Assembly: GCA_036172665.1 (NCBI GenBank)
Contig: CM069878.1
Span: 20,594,501 to 20,658,500 of the forward strand
Reading direction: 5' to 3'
Source: Prosopocoilus inquinatus
Lineage: Eukaryota > Arthropoda > Insecta > Coleoptera > Lucanidae
DNA: 64,000 nucleotides
Part shown: positions 11,046-23,560 of the stretch, piece after piece
Position numbering within the stretch: position 1 is the first letter of the stretch
Layout: every line of letters starts with the position of its first letter
Notes under the pieces: generated by a model
The model's database searches: none
Seen by the model: the letters and a program-made list of their open reading frames with translations, nothing else
Told to the model about the DNA's origin: nothing
Program-made: the position numbers and the translations under genes

Positions 11046-11350
11046 TTGAGCTCTGCTTGGGGCTTCTTCAGCAGAAACGTAGCTTGACATTCCCACTGCA
11101 GACCAAAAACGACTTGCCCAATTTATTCGCAATTGCAGGGCTGAAACAGCTGTCCAGAGGCTGCTCGAGGTTTTCACTGCAATCAAGAACGATTTGCACA
11201 AAATTTTTTCTAAAAATTTCATTATACTTTGACAGCAAGCATGGCCGCCTTGCATGGGGGACTTATTAGGAGCAAATCCCGCTTCAGTTTGTCTATCCTA
11301 CTGCAATGTCAGGTCAAAAAGCGATAGTAAGATGTCGCTATTTTATCTGT
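11046..11350 (-). mobile_element. Hammerhead repeat, copy 2 (truncated)
   Basis: This copy is nearly identical to copy 1 from CTCTGCTTGGGG to the AGCGACATC end, including the inverted plus-strand half (GGGCTGAAACAGCTGTCC near 11137). The left boundary cuts stem II, so the minus-strand ribozyme keeps only CTGAAGA and half of stem II and cannot be active. It ends at about 11350 (GCTATTTTATCTGTT). No target duplication was seen. Confidence 0.75.
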
Positions 11351-11990
11351 TGGTAATTTCATTATAAACAACCTGTTTATTATCCGTTTTAGACAAGTAA
11401 ATAATGTTGTCAACATTGATGACCAAATCCTTCAATGAATTAAAATGAGAGACCGCAGGAGGTAAAAACATTAAACCCAAGCTTAGGATTTTTAACTAGT
11501 CCACAGAAAAGGTGGCATGAGACATGTTAAGAACGGGAGGTGGATACTGAAGTACTGTAGGAGGTGTTTGAACAGGTCTTCAATAGGGTGACACAATTGA
11601 ATGAAAAATTTTCGAGATATGTTTTGTTACATGTTTCCTTTTAATGGAACAACCTGTATATTATCCTTGTAAGCTAAAGAAAATTGAATTCTAATAACAC
11701 TGCTAGACAAAAATGACCTACGATGTTATGTTGGTTGCCTAGATTTACAATGTTTTGACATGATTATTTTAAAATGCAACATAGCACAGTGGTATAAGTA
11801 GATTGCATTTAATACATAAAGCCATATTCAAAAATAATGAAATATCTTATTCTAACAAAAAGGAATATACAGGGTGTCCGAAACCTTTGGAAAAGTGCGA
11901 AAATGCTTGTATAAATTCATTGTATCAAGAAAATGTTTTAGCAAAAGTTGTGTAAGTTTTCATTCCGCGTAATTTAAAATTATTTTCAAA
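11351..11990. other. Unassigned, with lone element ends
   Basis: Two short tips of TA-flanked element types are visible: TTTTAATGGAACAACCTGTA at about 11638-11657 (a near copy lies at 39243-39262) and TACAGGGTGTCCGAAACC at about 11871-11888. Their partners were not found. Confidence 0.35.
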
Positions 11991-11994
11991 TATA

Positions 11995-12357
11995 CAGGTT
12001 GTTCATTTAATAAGGTACGAACCTAACATATTATTTTTTAAATGAAATACTATACATTTTATTTCAGTTTCGGTTAGCCCTTGAAGAAGTGATGAAAATG
12101 ATATAAATTATATTAACTTAGTTTTAGTATTTACCGAGTTATTTTTTATTTTATGCAAAAATGGGTCATATTTGATCGGCTGCCAAATTATTAGTTTTAA
12201 TGATGCAACAATTAGCCTTAGACAAAAATCTTTTTAAACCTCTCTCTCTCTTTTACAATATGTATTGGACATTTTAAAAATCTAGCGACTATTAACAAAC
12301 GCTACACTTCAATTCGCATATTGTAAAATTACTCATTTTTTCAAATAGAACAGCCCG
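11995..12357. mobile_element. Candidate TA-flanked MITE
   Basis: The left tip CAGGTTGTTCATTT and the right tip, read inverted as CGGGCTGTTCTATTT, are similar, and TA flanks both sides (11993-11994, 12358-12359). The body has no coding capacity. The match between arms is short, so the call is tentative. Confidence 0.4.
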
Positions 12358-12692
12358 TATATTATAGCCTATACGTATAGCCTTTTCTACGAGCTATATT
12401 TTACTATCTGTATCAGTTTGATAACTTGTGAATTATAATCACTTCTCTAATATCTGTTTTTTTATTTATTTACCATCAAGTAGGTCGTGATTTCATTTTA
12501 TTAGGTTGGCTATTAAAGTAAAATTTGACAAATTAATGTCATGTCTTTATAACATATGCCAAAATGTGACACTTCAAATTAGATAGATGAACCGGTGTTG
12601 TCAACTCGTAACTTTAAGATATATCCGTTTTATCTAGTACCTAAGTTAATTCTACAAGTCAATTTGTTATGTAAATAATTAATTATTTTAGG

Positions 12693-13029
12693 TCCAAATG
12701 TGAAAATTGTAAGACGCGAGATGAAAATTGCTATACAAAAAAGATTTGTAAGGTACCAAACAAACAGGCCAGATTTGGGGAAAATGGAAATTATCGGAAG
12801 ATTAGAGGAAATTTTTGCAGTGAGTACAATATTTCAAATTTGTACGCGTGCTTTTCATTCAGAAATACTTATTGTAGATGTCACAAAAGTGTATAAGGAT
12901 ATATTGACGAAAAAATCAGACGAATTGAAAAGTTCTTCTGGCAAACGTACTGCTACGGTCATATTTTTAAATTATAAGTTTATAAAAGACTTGCAACGAC
13001 TAATTTGGCTACATAATTTGAGAAATTAA
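12693..13029 (+). CDS. Uncharacterised 109-codon frame, possible exon or element ORF
   Basis: An open frame follows an acceptor-like TTATTTTAG at about 12684-12692. It is basic at the start (KIVRREMKIAIQKRFVRYQ) with a segment NRPDLGKMEIIGRLEEIF that looks protein-like. A possible donor GTGAGTA sits at about 12819, right after this part, so the coding piece could be only 12693-12818. I do not recognise the family; a MADF/Myb-type DNA-binding module is a loose thought without support. The surroundings are non-coding AT-rich DNA, so a relic of a mobile element is as likely as a host exon. Confidence 0.25.
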
Positions 13030-13889
13030 AAATACACCTTGTAACGAAAAGAAAATATTGCAACATTGCTTCATTCGCAGTAACCTTAAATTCAAAATCA
13101 AAATGACTTTCATTGCCAAAGTTTAATTACTTGCATAAGTACCACTTTTTCCCTAATCTTTCACGGCATACGTCAATGGTAAATAAATAAAAAAACAGAT
13201 ATTATTATAATCAACGTACAGAAACGCGCTGTAAAATATTTTTATCATTGTTTTCGCTTTAGTTAAATAATTCCAATTACCTATGGATTTACTTACACCG
13301 TCTCAAATCATTCGAAACTACATGTCTAGAAAGAACTTGAAACATGATTTTTTAATATTTTTTACAAATTAACTAAGAAATATCAAAATGTCTGAAATCA
13401 CAAATAAGGAAACTGATTACAAAAATTTATAATATTAAAATAAATATTTTGCTAAACACGCAGTTTCTTGTCTTTGCGTATGCAGGTAACAAGTCTATTA
13501 CAAGCCTTTTAGTTAGCCATTCTTTATTATTACTTAGAAATTGTTTATGTACTTTGTGATATGACAATCAGTTTTCCCTCAAAGTATTACAATTATTATT
13601 ATTATTGTTTAAATATGATGATCTTTAATTTCACATGATTACATTTTTGTTTTTTCGAATGATTCTATTAGCACGCCACACGAAATAAGCTGTTCCATAG
13701 GTTTTCTGTACTGCATCTGAAAATTGTACTTTTCTAGTAAAAATGCAGATTTATGCACTTAATTTTTTTAGTACTCAGTAGTCATTTAGCCCATGATGTT
13801 AATAAACTAACACACTGTGCACAGCAAACATTAGGAGTCCTAGTTTTGTCCAAATTACCCACCGGAAAGTCAAAATAATCAAAATAACA
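13030..13889. other. Unassigned AT-rich sequence
   Basis: Very AT-rich, with a short ATT run at about 13590. Nothing else was recognised. Confidence 0.4.
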
Positions 13890-14179
13890 TTTAATAATAA
13901 TAATAATAGCCCTGTGTTCCCTTACATAAAATAAAGAAAAGAAGAATGCAATACTAACGCATATTCAGAAAAAAAAAGAACCACAATCACAAGGCGAGAT
14001 TCAGATGTAGCGACACTACTCCTGATCTACTATTTAACCTTGAAAACGAAACATAAAATATGCCCGAAATGCCTAACCTATGTAAAAAATAGAGCAAAAT
14101 CGAAAAAAGAAAAAAAAAGTATAAAAATAATAATTCAAAATAATAATTCTGTGATGTACATGCTGCCAATTTAGAAATA

Positions 14180-16783
14180 AATTAAACTCTATTTAAAATT
14201 GATAAACTATATTTACAAAAAGATCCTGACGTAATGCTTTTTTGAAACATTTCCTTGTATTTCAGAAATATGGAGTTATAAAATAAAAACATTTGGTATG
14301 TATACGACTTCTCGAATAAAGCGCAAGTATGTATAGGTGGTGAAATACGGCCACGGAACCTAGTATTAATGTTATACAACTATTCTGCATTTTTTGGATG
14401 CGAGACACCGTATTTTGATCAATTGATGAATGATAAAGAGGTATACAGAATGAGAATTGCGAAAGCACGAATGATTCACAGAGCTGCTTTTTGATTTGTA
14501 TATTGAACACAGATTTGAAAGGATATAACTTTTTTAAGGCAATAAAAGCAGAAGAAATCTGTTCTCTGAAACGGAAGGTGTTATCTAAAATAACTCCTAG
14601 ACTTTCTAACTATTGGAACAACAGAATTATTAATGCGTATTTTTCAAGAATTCTGTAATTCAGTTATTATTTTCCTCTTCCCAAACAAAATGACTTTGGA
14701 TTTATCAGGATTTAAAATCAGCGAATGTTGCACGAATACATTATAAATATACGCTAAATCGGCATTCACCTCCTCTTCAGCTTGACGCCATTCTTTCGGC
14801 TTAAATGAACGATATAACTGTGTATCATCAGCATATGAATGTGTATTACAAAATTTTACGTTCTTTAAAATGAACGAAGTATACAGTGTGTATAAGATAG
14901 GACCAAAGAATAGATCCCTGTGGTACTCCTTGCATGACCAATAAAAGACATGAGAATGAATTATTAATACTTACAGTTTGTAAACGATTATCTAAATAAT
15001 TTACGAAAAGTGATACAGCGCTGGGGCCAAGCCCTATATATTGTAATATTTTACGTAAGGTGTTGTGGTTAACCGTGTCAAATGCCTTGCTATAGTCCAG
15101 CAATGCAAGAATCGTTATATTTCCATTATCCGTGGCTGATACAATGTCATCTGTAACTTTTAACAATGCGGTGGCACAGCTGAAGTTACGTGTAAAACCG
15201 GATTGTGTAATAGGAAGTAAATTATGCACATTCACGTACGTCATAAGCTGGCTTTTAATTACTTTCTCAAATACTTTTGACAAAACGGGAAGTATGCTTA
15301 TGGGCCGCAGGTCTTTAAATTGTGATTTCCTTGATTTTAGGAATGGGTTTCACCACAGCATGTTTCCACGCTAGGGGGAATATACTATCCTGTATAGACA
15401 CGCTAATAATGTGTTAAGTATGGAATTACAAATGGACAACATAACTTTATCATAGATTGTAATATTATCATTACCCACTGCGCTAGACTTAATTTGATTG
15501 GTTATTTTCCATATTTGTTCCTGATCTGCGGAAGTAAATTTGAAGTTATTATTAAGAATAGGGTGGTCATAATCAATAAACGTAGGTGCGTTTGAATGTG
15601 GTATATTAGCAGATACACTATTAATGAGGTAATTGTTAAATTTATCCGGATCCGAGATAATCTCAGGGACATCAGTATTTTTACGTTTGGAAAGATCTAA
15701 ATAATCCAGATCCTTCCAAAACGCGTTCTTGCCACGAGTACGTAAAATTAAGTCAAAATAGGCCTTTTTCTCTAATTTGAAAGTACGCGTTGTCAGATTT
15801 CTAAGCGACTTATAGTATTCCCAGTGATGGATCAATCCTGTCTTTCTAAATTTATCTTTTGCTTTATCTCTTAATGATATAAGTAATTTTAAATTTTCTG
15901 TTAACCAAGGAGCGTACGGTTTCGTGAATCTTAATTAATTATCGGAGCATGTTTATCAAACAAACTGATAATATTGTCATTGAAAAACTTACCTTTATCA
16001 TCAATATTCGACAATCTAAAAATATTCTGAAATGGTATTGATTGTGAATCAATTTGGAACCGCCCAACATTGAAATCCTTGAGTGATCTGTATGTACGAA
16101 ATAATGGAGAGGACTTTATTTTTATATTCGGAATGGTACATAAAACTAAGTCATGGTCAGATAAATTACATGAAACTACAGTTCCATCAGTACAGGATTC
16201 ATCTGTGGTTATGATTAAGTCAATAAGCGTAGCTGTAGTACATGTTAATCTAGTTGGCTCACAAATAAGTTGCTTTCCGCCGAAAGAATCTAATAATTGT
16301 GTTAAGTGTTGTGCAGCCAAACTATCAGATTTAAGAAGATCAATATTCAAGTCGCCACAGCAATAAATTTTTTCAGTAATTAACATGTAAGATCTAATGG
16401 AATCCTCTAATTCATTAAGAAATAAGCTATAATTTAATTGTGGCTCTCTGTAAACAACACCGACAACAAATTTATTAGACATTTGCACTTCAACCCAAAT
16501 CTGTTCAATTGTATTATTACATGGTAACATAGAGAATCGTATACAATTGCGAGTATAGATAGCTATACCTCCTCCGCGACTACCACGATCCTTTCGAATT
16601 AACTTCTTCTATAGATACATCAGCCTCAGTAGTATTATTATTAAGCCAGGTTTCAGAAATATTTAAAATATCCATATTCAATTGTAAGAGTAATAGTTTT
16701 AAATCAATTAACTTGGGAAACAAGGACCTTATGTTAATATGCCCTAGTGTAATCATGATACAGATCAAATATTTGTATGACAA
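14180..16783 (-). pseudogene. LINE B ORF2: endonuclease and reverse transcriptase
   Basis: The endonuclease starts at 16783 (LGHINIRSLFPKLIDLK, ILNISETWL) and continues after a frameshift at 16530-15931 with VGVVYREP, YCCGDLNIDLL and the catalytic SDHD block. The linker is at 15835-15371. RT follows at 15283-14846 (TQSGFTRNFSCATALL, LLDYSKAFDTVNHNTL, MQGVPQGSIL). The catalytic YADD is intact at 14824-14835 but in another frame. A thumb/C-terminal segment (QKMQNSCIT, HHLYTCALFEKS) lies at 14510-14182. At least four frameshifts make it inactive. It is of the CR1/Jockey group by motif pattern. Confidence 0.8.
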
Positions 16784-16914
16784 AATTAAGTGAGTACAGA
16801 GTAATAAATAAGAACAAAATTAGAGTATAAATGAAATAGCAGCATGCCTGTCAGTAAATTTAGTAACTTATCTAAGTATAATTAGAAAACTTAGAGAAAA
16901 CGAGACTACTACAC

Positions 16915-17275
16915 ATTAAATTTAACAGAAAATTCTTTAAAATCAATAAGTGAATTAATTTTATGAATTTTATTTCCAATTTTTACCGCTATATTGCCAT
17001 TACTGGTGAAGACAGACTTATTTCCAAATTTGTTTGATAATTTTTTCACAATTGCAACTCTAGTTTTGGTCAGGTCCTCCCGCAGTACAATTTTTGTTCC
17101 TTTCAGCTTCCTCTTCGCATAAAATATATTGTTTTTTTACGGTGCGCCGAACAAATTTAACTATTATGGGTCGAAGGGAGCCCTCATTTGCACCTAACCG
17201 ATGACAACAATCTATATCTGTTGCTGTTATAGGAATCCCTAGTTTTTTTATATTTTTCTAATAATAATTGTAATT
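16915..17275 (-). pseudogene. LINE B ORF1 C-terminal part
   Basis: The minus strand reads LGIPITATDIDCCHRLG, RPIIVKFVRRTVKKQYIL, then KLKGTKIVLREDLTKTR and a C-terminus ending in FSVKFNV before a stop near 16915. The blocks I-x-x-x-DID-x-x-HRLG and RPIIVKFVRR are typical of the C-terminal RNA-binding domain of LINE ORF1 proteins. The N-terminal part is missing because the element is 5'-truncated, and one frameshift separates the two halves. Confidence 0.65.
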
Positions 17276-17464
17276 ATCGGTTAGTATTAGTAGAAAATGC
17301 AAGAGACACTTTGTTATGTGTTATTAGGAGCATTAAAAAATAATAAAAACAATAAAAAAAAACTCTTTAAAATTTTATTTTTTCACCCTCTATCTCAGAT
17401 TATAAGCGTTTCCGGACACATGTTAATAAAAGATTTTTATTAAAATAACGCAAGGAATTACGCC

Positions 17465-17815
17465 CTGAAGTTACGGACCGTACCTAAGAAACACCCTATG
17501 TAACAAGATTCTAGAACTAGACCTGGGGCTTGAGTCCAACCTGATCGCGTATGATGATCTTGCAGTGATCACCAGTGCCGAGACTCTATTGGAAGAGAAG
17601 GCCATGTATCCTATAGCAAGACTTACACTGGAGACCATAGAACTAATGCTCGCAGGGAATAAAACGGAAATCGTAATTTTAACAGGCAAGAGAAACTTAA
17701 CAAGGATAAACCTGCGAATGTGCGACGATGAGATATACTCCAGCAGGTACATTAGGTATCTAGGATTATACATAAACAGGGATCTAAAAATGACAACTCA
17801 TGTAAAAGAGACTGT
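17465..17815 (+). pseudogene. R1-type LINE reverse transcriptase fragment
   Basis: The plus-strand frame reads ILELDLGLESNLIAYDDLAV, like the RT catalytic region of R1/LOA-type LINEs (usually AYADDLAV; here an Ala is lost). After KTEIVILTGKR comes YIRYLGLYINRDLKMTTHV, the thumb block. About 110 codons remain. R1-type elements insert in rDNA or other defined targets; this piece has no rDNA around it and is a dead fragment. Confidence 0.65.
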
Positions 17816-17889
17816 TTACAGTCTCTCATCTACTGCTAGCAATGAATCATTAACGGACATTGTCATGTATCACGGATGCAATATATTGT

Positions 17890-19575
17890 AAATTCTAGCA
17901 GCTGCGGATTGATGAATTAAGAGTTTCAGAGCAAGATGTTCATAAAAAGAAGTCACGTGAAACCATCTCTGATAAACGAACGCGTCATTTTATTAATTGA
18001 TGAACGTCTAGACTGAAAAAAGTTAAGCAGCGTGAAGACGGACGTTATCCAGCTTCGCAAGCTGGAACCCAATGTTACGGTTGAATGCGCTAACATAACG
18101 TCACCTAATAGGAGTGGACGTCGCTAATATCCGTATACATATCACGCCGCGCGTCCTGACGTCACTAATCCTGATATGTGCACTCCTTTTTCATCAAACG
18201 CCGAACTTAATGCCGTAATGCGCCGGAGCGACCTAGAACCGCAAGAAATTACTCAAAAAGAAAGACCGGTCGGGAGACGGATCGGGAATTTCTAATTCTG
18301 TGCGAAAAGTTGGCAACAGTAACTTAAATTGAGGGCGACTCATCCCGCAGCTTCGCCTTAAAAGCCCTGCCTCAAAGACGGCTTTAATTAAACCCAATTC
18401 ATGGCTTAATGAAGCCGGTTCCCATATACATTTCTTCTTAGTTTCTTTGACTGGTTGTAAATGGGATTTGTAACTATTATTTTTACACTATTCCGACAAC
18501 GTGTTCTTTAAAGAAAATTGATTGATGAGCAGGATCTAGTTAATTTATTTTGTTTATTTTATTCAGAAATATAGTTTGTTACTATTGATATAACAAATTA
18601 CTAAGGTATTTCAGTTCCAGTTGGACCTTGCGGTACTCCTGATGTGGTGGTAGTAATAAAATAAAGAAATAAGCATGTCCTCTCACTTAATCGAACATTG
18701 GCTGATGTTAGTAATTTCAGGAATGACGATGAGTATGTGTAGTATTTGTATCATTTATTGTATTATCTGTTTGTACTGAAACGTAAAAACAATTAATCTG
18801 ATTTATCTATCTCTCAGATAAGCTACATTCGGAAACGCACACGCCCTCCAGATGGAACTAATGTTTATTAAACTAATCACTGACGCGAATAATTTGTCCA
18901 ACTGTAATCCCTTAAGTTGCAAATGACTAATCTTAACAAACTGGAACTGTACGGCAACTTGAGCGAGATGAATTTTCAGCAATTTACCCTTTATCCTGTT
19001 AAATTGTACTTTTCAGTGCCGGTTGCGTTATCCACTACGAATATACGAGGACAATTAACGTTAAAAATAACAGCGACCGTCGTCGTCGTCGAAATCCTTC
19101 CTCTCCGGCCGGTATTTATTAAGAGGAGTCGTGAGGCAAAAATCAGGGCCACTTATGCGTGATGAAAAATGCTATGCAGATGCACTTCGCAGAACGAAAA
19201 TCGAAATGCCACCGACGCCTGCGGTATGGTAATTTTGTGAATGAAAATCGATACTTGAAACTGGGTTACAGCACAAATATTTTAAATAAACGGAAACTAC
19301 TCGAAGACGTGGAAAACACAGTGTCTAAAAACGAATGTAGTGTCGCTTCCATGAATTAGAATTAAAACTAATGTAATAAATTAAAATCTTTAAAATTTTT
19401 AAAATACTTAGCCAGCAGTAAACTAGAGCATTGATTTTATCAAAAAAATTAAATTATGTCTCAAAAGACTTATAATGTAGTAATCTAATCAGTAACTGGT
19501 ATGGTGGATCAAATAAACATTAGAGTTTTTGCTTTTCACATAATTAAAATATTTAAATATGTTAATATTTGAAAT
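17890..19575. other. Unassigned, with a GC-richer patch
   Basis: The stretch 18010-18440 is richer in G+C than its flanks and holds a palindromic TGACGTCA (CRE-like) near 18157. It could be conserved non-coding sequence of a host gene, but nothing here proves that. Frames at 18917-19359 have no recognisable domain. A short CGT run lies at about 19078. Confidence 0.3.
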
Positions 19576-19625
19576 TTTTTTTTTTTTGTGCAAATCATTT
19601 TTGATTGCAGTGAGAACCTCGAGCA

Positions 19626-19674
19626 GCCTCTGGACAGCTGTTTCAGCCCTGCTTGGGGCTTCTTCAGCAGAAAC
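19626..19674 (-). ncRNA. Type I hammerhead ribozyme (copy 3, unit 1)
   Basis: All 49 positions equal copy 1: CTGAAGA, stem II AGCCC/GGGCT, GAA, palindrome ACAGCTGT, C17 and stem I GTTTCTG/CAGAGGC. No core base is changed, so it is expected to be cleavage-competent if transcribed from the minus strand. Confidence 0.85.
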
Positions 19675-19937
19675 GTAGCTCGACATTCCCACTGCAGACC
19701 AAAAACGACTTGCCCAATTTATTCGCAAATGCGATGTAAGAATGATGAACATATAAAATAGCGACATCTTACTATCGCTTTTTGACCTAACATTGCAGTA
19801 GGATAGACAAATTGAAGCGGGATTTGCTCCTAATGAGTCCCCCATGCAAGGCGGCCATGCTTGCTGTCAAAGCATAATGAAAGATTTTAGAAAAATTTTG
19901 TGCAAATCGTTTTTGATTGCAGTGAGAACCTCGAGCA

Positions 19938-19986
19938 GCCTCTGGACAGCTGTTTCAGCCCTGCTTGGGGCTTCTTCAGCAGAAAC
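19938..19986 (-). ncRNA. Type I hammerhead ribozyme (copy 3, unit 2)
   Basis: Identical over the 49 positions to unit 1, with one change just outside (GTAGATCG instead of GTAGCTCG on the plus strand). Transcription through both units would release a 312-nt monomer with 5'-OH and 2',3'-cyclic phosphate ends, the form that can be ligated into a circle. Confidence 0.85.
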
Positions 19987-20105
19987 GTAGATCGACATTC
20001 CCACTGCAGACCAAAAACGACTTGCCCAATTTATTCGCAAATGCTTCTCGAGGTTCTCACTGCAATCAAACGATTTGCACAAAATTTTTCTAAAATCTTT
20101 CATTA

Positions 20106-23100
20106 CACACAATCACACCCACACACCGCAAGTTAATAGCACTTTAGGAAAATTTTTATCTCGGAGAATCCTCTCCTTATGAAATATCCAGTGCAAATGC
20201 GCTTAGCTGTGTCTAACACCCCTTTATATATGATTTAGGTAGCTACATCTAGCGGATGATTTCTGACATACAGGTACGACATCTAGCGGCCAATTTTTGA
20301 CTTAAGATATATATATCTAAATACGAACCGTCAAATAACAACATACAAATTAGAATAAATCAAATACTACGGAATTAGGTATTGGTCCGTTGTCTGAATT
20401 CATTAAATTGTTTTTATTTTTCCGAATAAAAATACTTTCGTAAGCATTTAGTTCCCTATTTTAGAGGTATTTCAAATAAAACTATTCAGGTAAAGCAAAA
20501 TTTACGTCCAGTTACTTCCGGTTTCACAGGATGTCACTCATCCCGCCAAATAGTGGGGAAGCACCTGTTTACAAAATAAAAGAAACTCAAAATAAATTCA
20601 ATGTCTAAGATGATTGGTAAATATGCAAAAATTTTTTTTTCGTAGTAACCTCACATTTACTTTCTTTGGACATGTCCTTCGAAGAAAGCCTCTTACAAGT
20701 TAAAACACATTGAATGCGTTGCTTAAGATCGGTGTTCCTCCATGTTCGATAGTCACAAACGATTGCAACAATCAAATAGATGATCCCTTTATCTTATTTA
20801 TCTCTATTTTAGTTAATTATCCATGGAAAGAATCCCTTTCACGCTTCGAAGGTGTGGATTGTACACTGGTACAGTCGAAGTAGTAAATTTTCTCAGTATT
20901 TAAATGAGTTGTGGGACCAACAAAATCTTAAACATGTAATAAATAAATAATCATATCTAAGGGAAAATCAACTGCTTCTTCATGCATGGTGCGATAAAAA
21001 AAAAAGATTAATCTTCGAACGAGTAAGAAGCCTTCGCACCAGCGCCACCGGAGAAAGCCGGCGATGATTAATAAGCGTGAAAATTAAAAATGCCGTGAAA
21101 AATAGTGGCGCACGTCTAATGCAATACATAAATATTGTAAATTCAACAGCTCCTCCGTCAAAATCTGAAGCTGATATATGCGGAAAAGGATGTGGCAGCT
21201 AACGGCGCCAATTTCCGTCGCAAGCAACACGTCCTCGCAGAGGCGCACAACATGTGTGACACACGAATAATTCAAGAGCGAGTTACGGCAAAAACGTTTA
21301 CATCACGCCCTCAGAAATGCAAGTCGCGTTAGTTTTATTAAAAACACGACCGGACGAAATAGTAAAAGCACCGTGGGCGTCGTTCTGTTTCGAAAGGATT
21401 AAACGATTTCGCGTTTTCCAATTTTCAGCTTGCTCTCAGGAAACATAAACGTCGACGTTTCAGTTTCAGTAAACATTAATTCATGATAGTTTAAAACAAT
21501 TGATAATCTATTTAAAATCCTCCACATTATTCTCTTCAGAATAGAAGAATACATCTCTCAGATGTATTCTTCTACGTCTGCTGCTTTTAGTAACAACAAA
21601 GGAATTACTAATGACTTACTTAAAATAAAATGTTTGGTCAAATATAGACAAATTATCAAAGTTTAACGACACCAATCGGACCCATCTTCTAAGCGAAAAG
21701 TCTGACCGTCTTAATTGTCTGTGATCAGATTTCAAATACCGACCAACTCGACCACTCAGCTGATTCGTCGGATAACGTAAAATAATCACGCAGTAAACGA
21801 AACCGACAATGCCGCCCATGAACTGAACGCACGGGAAAATGAATTTTGAATTTTATAAATGAATCAATAACAGAGGAAAATCTGCAAGTATCTAAAGTCT
21901 ATGTAAATAAAGAATATATTTCAGAAAAGGGACGTTTCGGGTTTAACAATCTCAATTTCTTTTGATTAAGGCTAATCTGTTTTTATTATAACCTAAAGTA
22001 GTAGAGTTCTTTGTCGAAAATCGTTAGTGATTAGATGGAAACGTTGCTTCGTGAAACGACTTCTTGGTCAAGTCGGTCTTTCCATTATGCCCGAGATGTG
22101 CAGCGTTAATAGGACAAGTTTAAATTGAATCTTTCGAAAGTTTATGCATTAGATAAAGTAGAATTCGAGGAAATTTTTCGCATTATTACAGCAGAATATT
22201 TTCATTCAATTCAAAAATTTTGTGCTCTTCCAAAATATATCACGAACTTCTTGCGAGGCACTACTTAAAAGAGACGAATCGAGCTTAAATGCAAACTCGA
22301 AGGATATGAACAAGATAAACTGATCAAACTGAATAAAGAAATAATCGGTGATAATAAAACTTATGATAATCTGAAAGTACAGTAAATCAGTTTATTAATT
22401 TTATACCTATTGGATGTAGTGCTAGGACAATCAGAAAAAAATACACTAACGTAAGAAACAATTGTTATTAAGGGCGCGTTTCATTTGGTGGGGATAACAT
22501 TCTCTGCTTGTCAGATTGCATAAGTAAATATCGTTTAGGAAGTGGCGGCATCTATTGCGTACGAAGAATATTGACTTTACAGTTTTACCGGGTAGATGGC
22601 CGTATTGTAATACTAGTATTCTTAAATTACAAAGTAGGGGGAGCACAACAGAATTTAATGACACAAGCTTATCCATGGGCGCAAGAGCCACAACAGCTGT
22701 GGGGAATAAAGAAAATACTTGCAATGGCCGCAATTCACAAAATCGGTAGAATAAAGTAATTTGAAGTGAACGAAATCATGTCAATTTATTATACAAATAA
22801 AATAAATTTATTAATTAGTAACTATATTATTTTCATGAAATACTTGATTAATACTAAATTTATTTCTGACTCCAATAGAATAGTCATTGGGAAAACGAAA
22901 AATATAGATAAAAAGTGAGGACGTATTTTTTTATTATTTAATTATGTTGAAAATTCTAATAAACAGTGACATTAATTATGCGTAATGTAATTAAATTTTG
23001 GTTGCAACTGTTATACAGGGTGTTTGCAAAATAAGTGTAAAATTTTTAACCACTGTACGCCGACACCACATACAACACGATAAAAATACAAAAAAAAAAT

Positions 23101-23555
23101 CTTGTAACAAAAAGAAAATTCTCTTATCCGTCCTTATTCGGCGCTCATAAAATAAAAAAAAAACTTACGGAACTTGCTTCTCTGATCATAGACAGTAAAC
23201 ATCGCGGGAATCACTAACCCGCAAGACACATTCACCGAATATCATCTGTGTGGAGGATCACATTTAAACAAACGTTTACTCTTAGACATTTAAAAATGTT
23301 TCTAACAATAGAGTATGACAATAAGATCAACTTATTAATTAAAGCTCTGTAACTATAACAGAGACTGTAGTCAATAACACACGTGAAAATATCAAATTTA
23401 TGTGCTGTTTCTATTTATTATTCTCTTAAATTAATAAATAAAAACGAAAATATTCAAATAAAATAAAATATAAAATAAATAAAATAAAACAAAATATTCA
23501 AATATTCGTGTTTTCGAACGGCTTCTCATTCGCCGTGGCATCATTGTTCATAAAG
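20106..23555. other. Unassigned AT-rich sequence
   Basis: No gene was recognised. Two short similar units TACATCTAGCGG / GACATCTAGCGG lie at about 20245 and 20279. Overlapping frames on both strands at 22446-22759 resemble no family I know. A lone element tip TTATACAGGGTGTTTGC is at about 23011. Confidence 0.35.
21542..21574. repeat. Perfect 15-bp hairpin, 3-nt loop
   Basis: TAGAAGAATACATCT (21542-21556) and its exact reverse complement (21560-21574) flank a CTC loop. No T-run terminator or element ends are attached. Role unknown. Confidence 0.7.
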
Positions 23556-23560
23556 GCCGA

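Larger units (their letters stand above)
13890..17275 (-). mobile_element. Non-LTR retrotransposon LINE B (minus strand)
   Basis: The order on the minus strand is an ORF1 C-terminus (17275-16915), ORF2 (16783 to about 14180) and a 3' end with a (TTA)n tail at about 13893-13909. It is 5'-truncated, as is common for LINE copies, and carries several frameshifts. Endonuclease, RT and thumb blocks can all be read. Confidence 0.8.
19578..20105 (-). mobile_element. Hammerhead repeat, copy 3: head-to-tail dimer, 312-bp period
   Basis: Two hammerhead domains in the same orientation (19626-19674 and 19938-19986) are separated by a full unit. Their predicted cut sites (after the bases pairing with 19633 and 19945) are 312 bp apart, which gives the unit length. 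The spacer holds the AGCGACATC module and a conserved stretch with GCATGGCCGCCTTGCATG (minus strand). The right end (20045-20105) folds back on the left arm. A direct dimer is what insertion of a reverse-transcribed multimeric or circular RNA would leave. Confidence 0.85.

Noticed and set aside
18150..18165. TGACGTCA as a functional CRE site
   Set aside because: A single 8-bp palindrome is expected by chance in 64 kb, and no promoter was identified nearby.
22446..22759. Overlapping 80-95-codon frames on both strands
   Set aside because: No recognised domain, no splice or promoter context, and frames on both strands are expected by chance in this slightly GC-richer patch.
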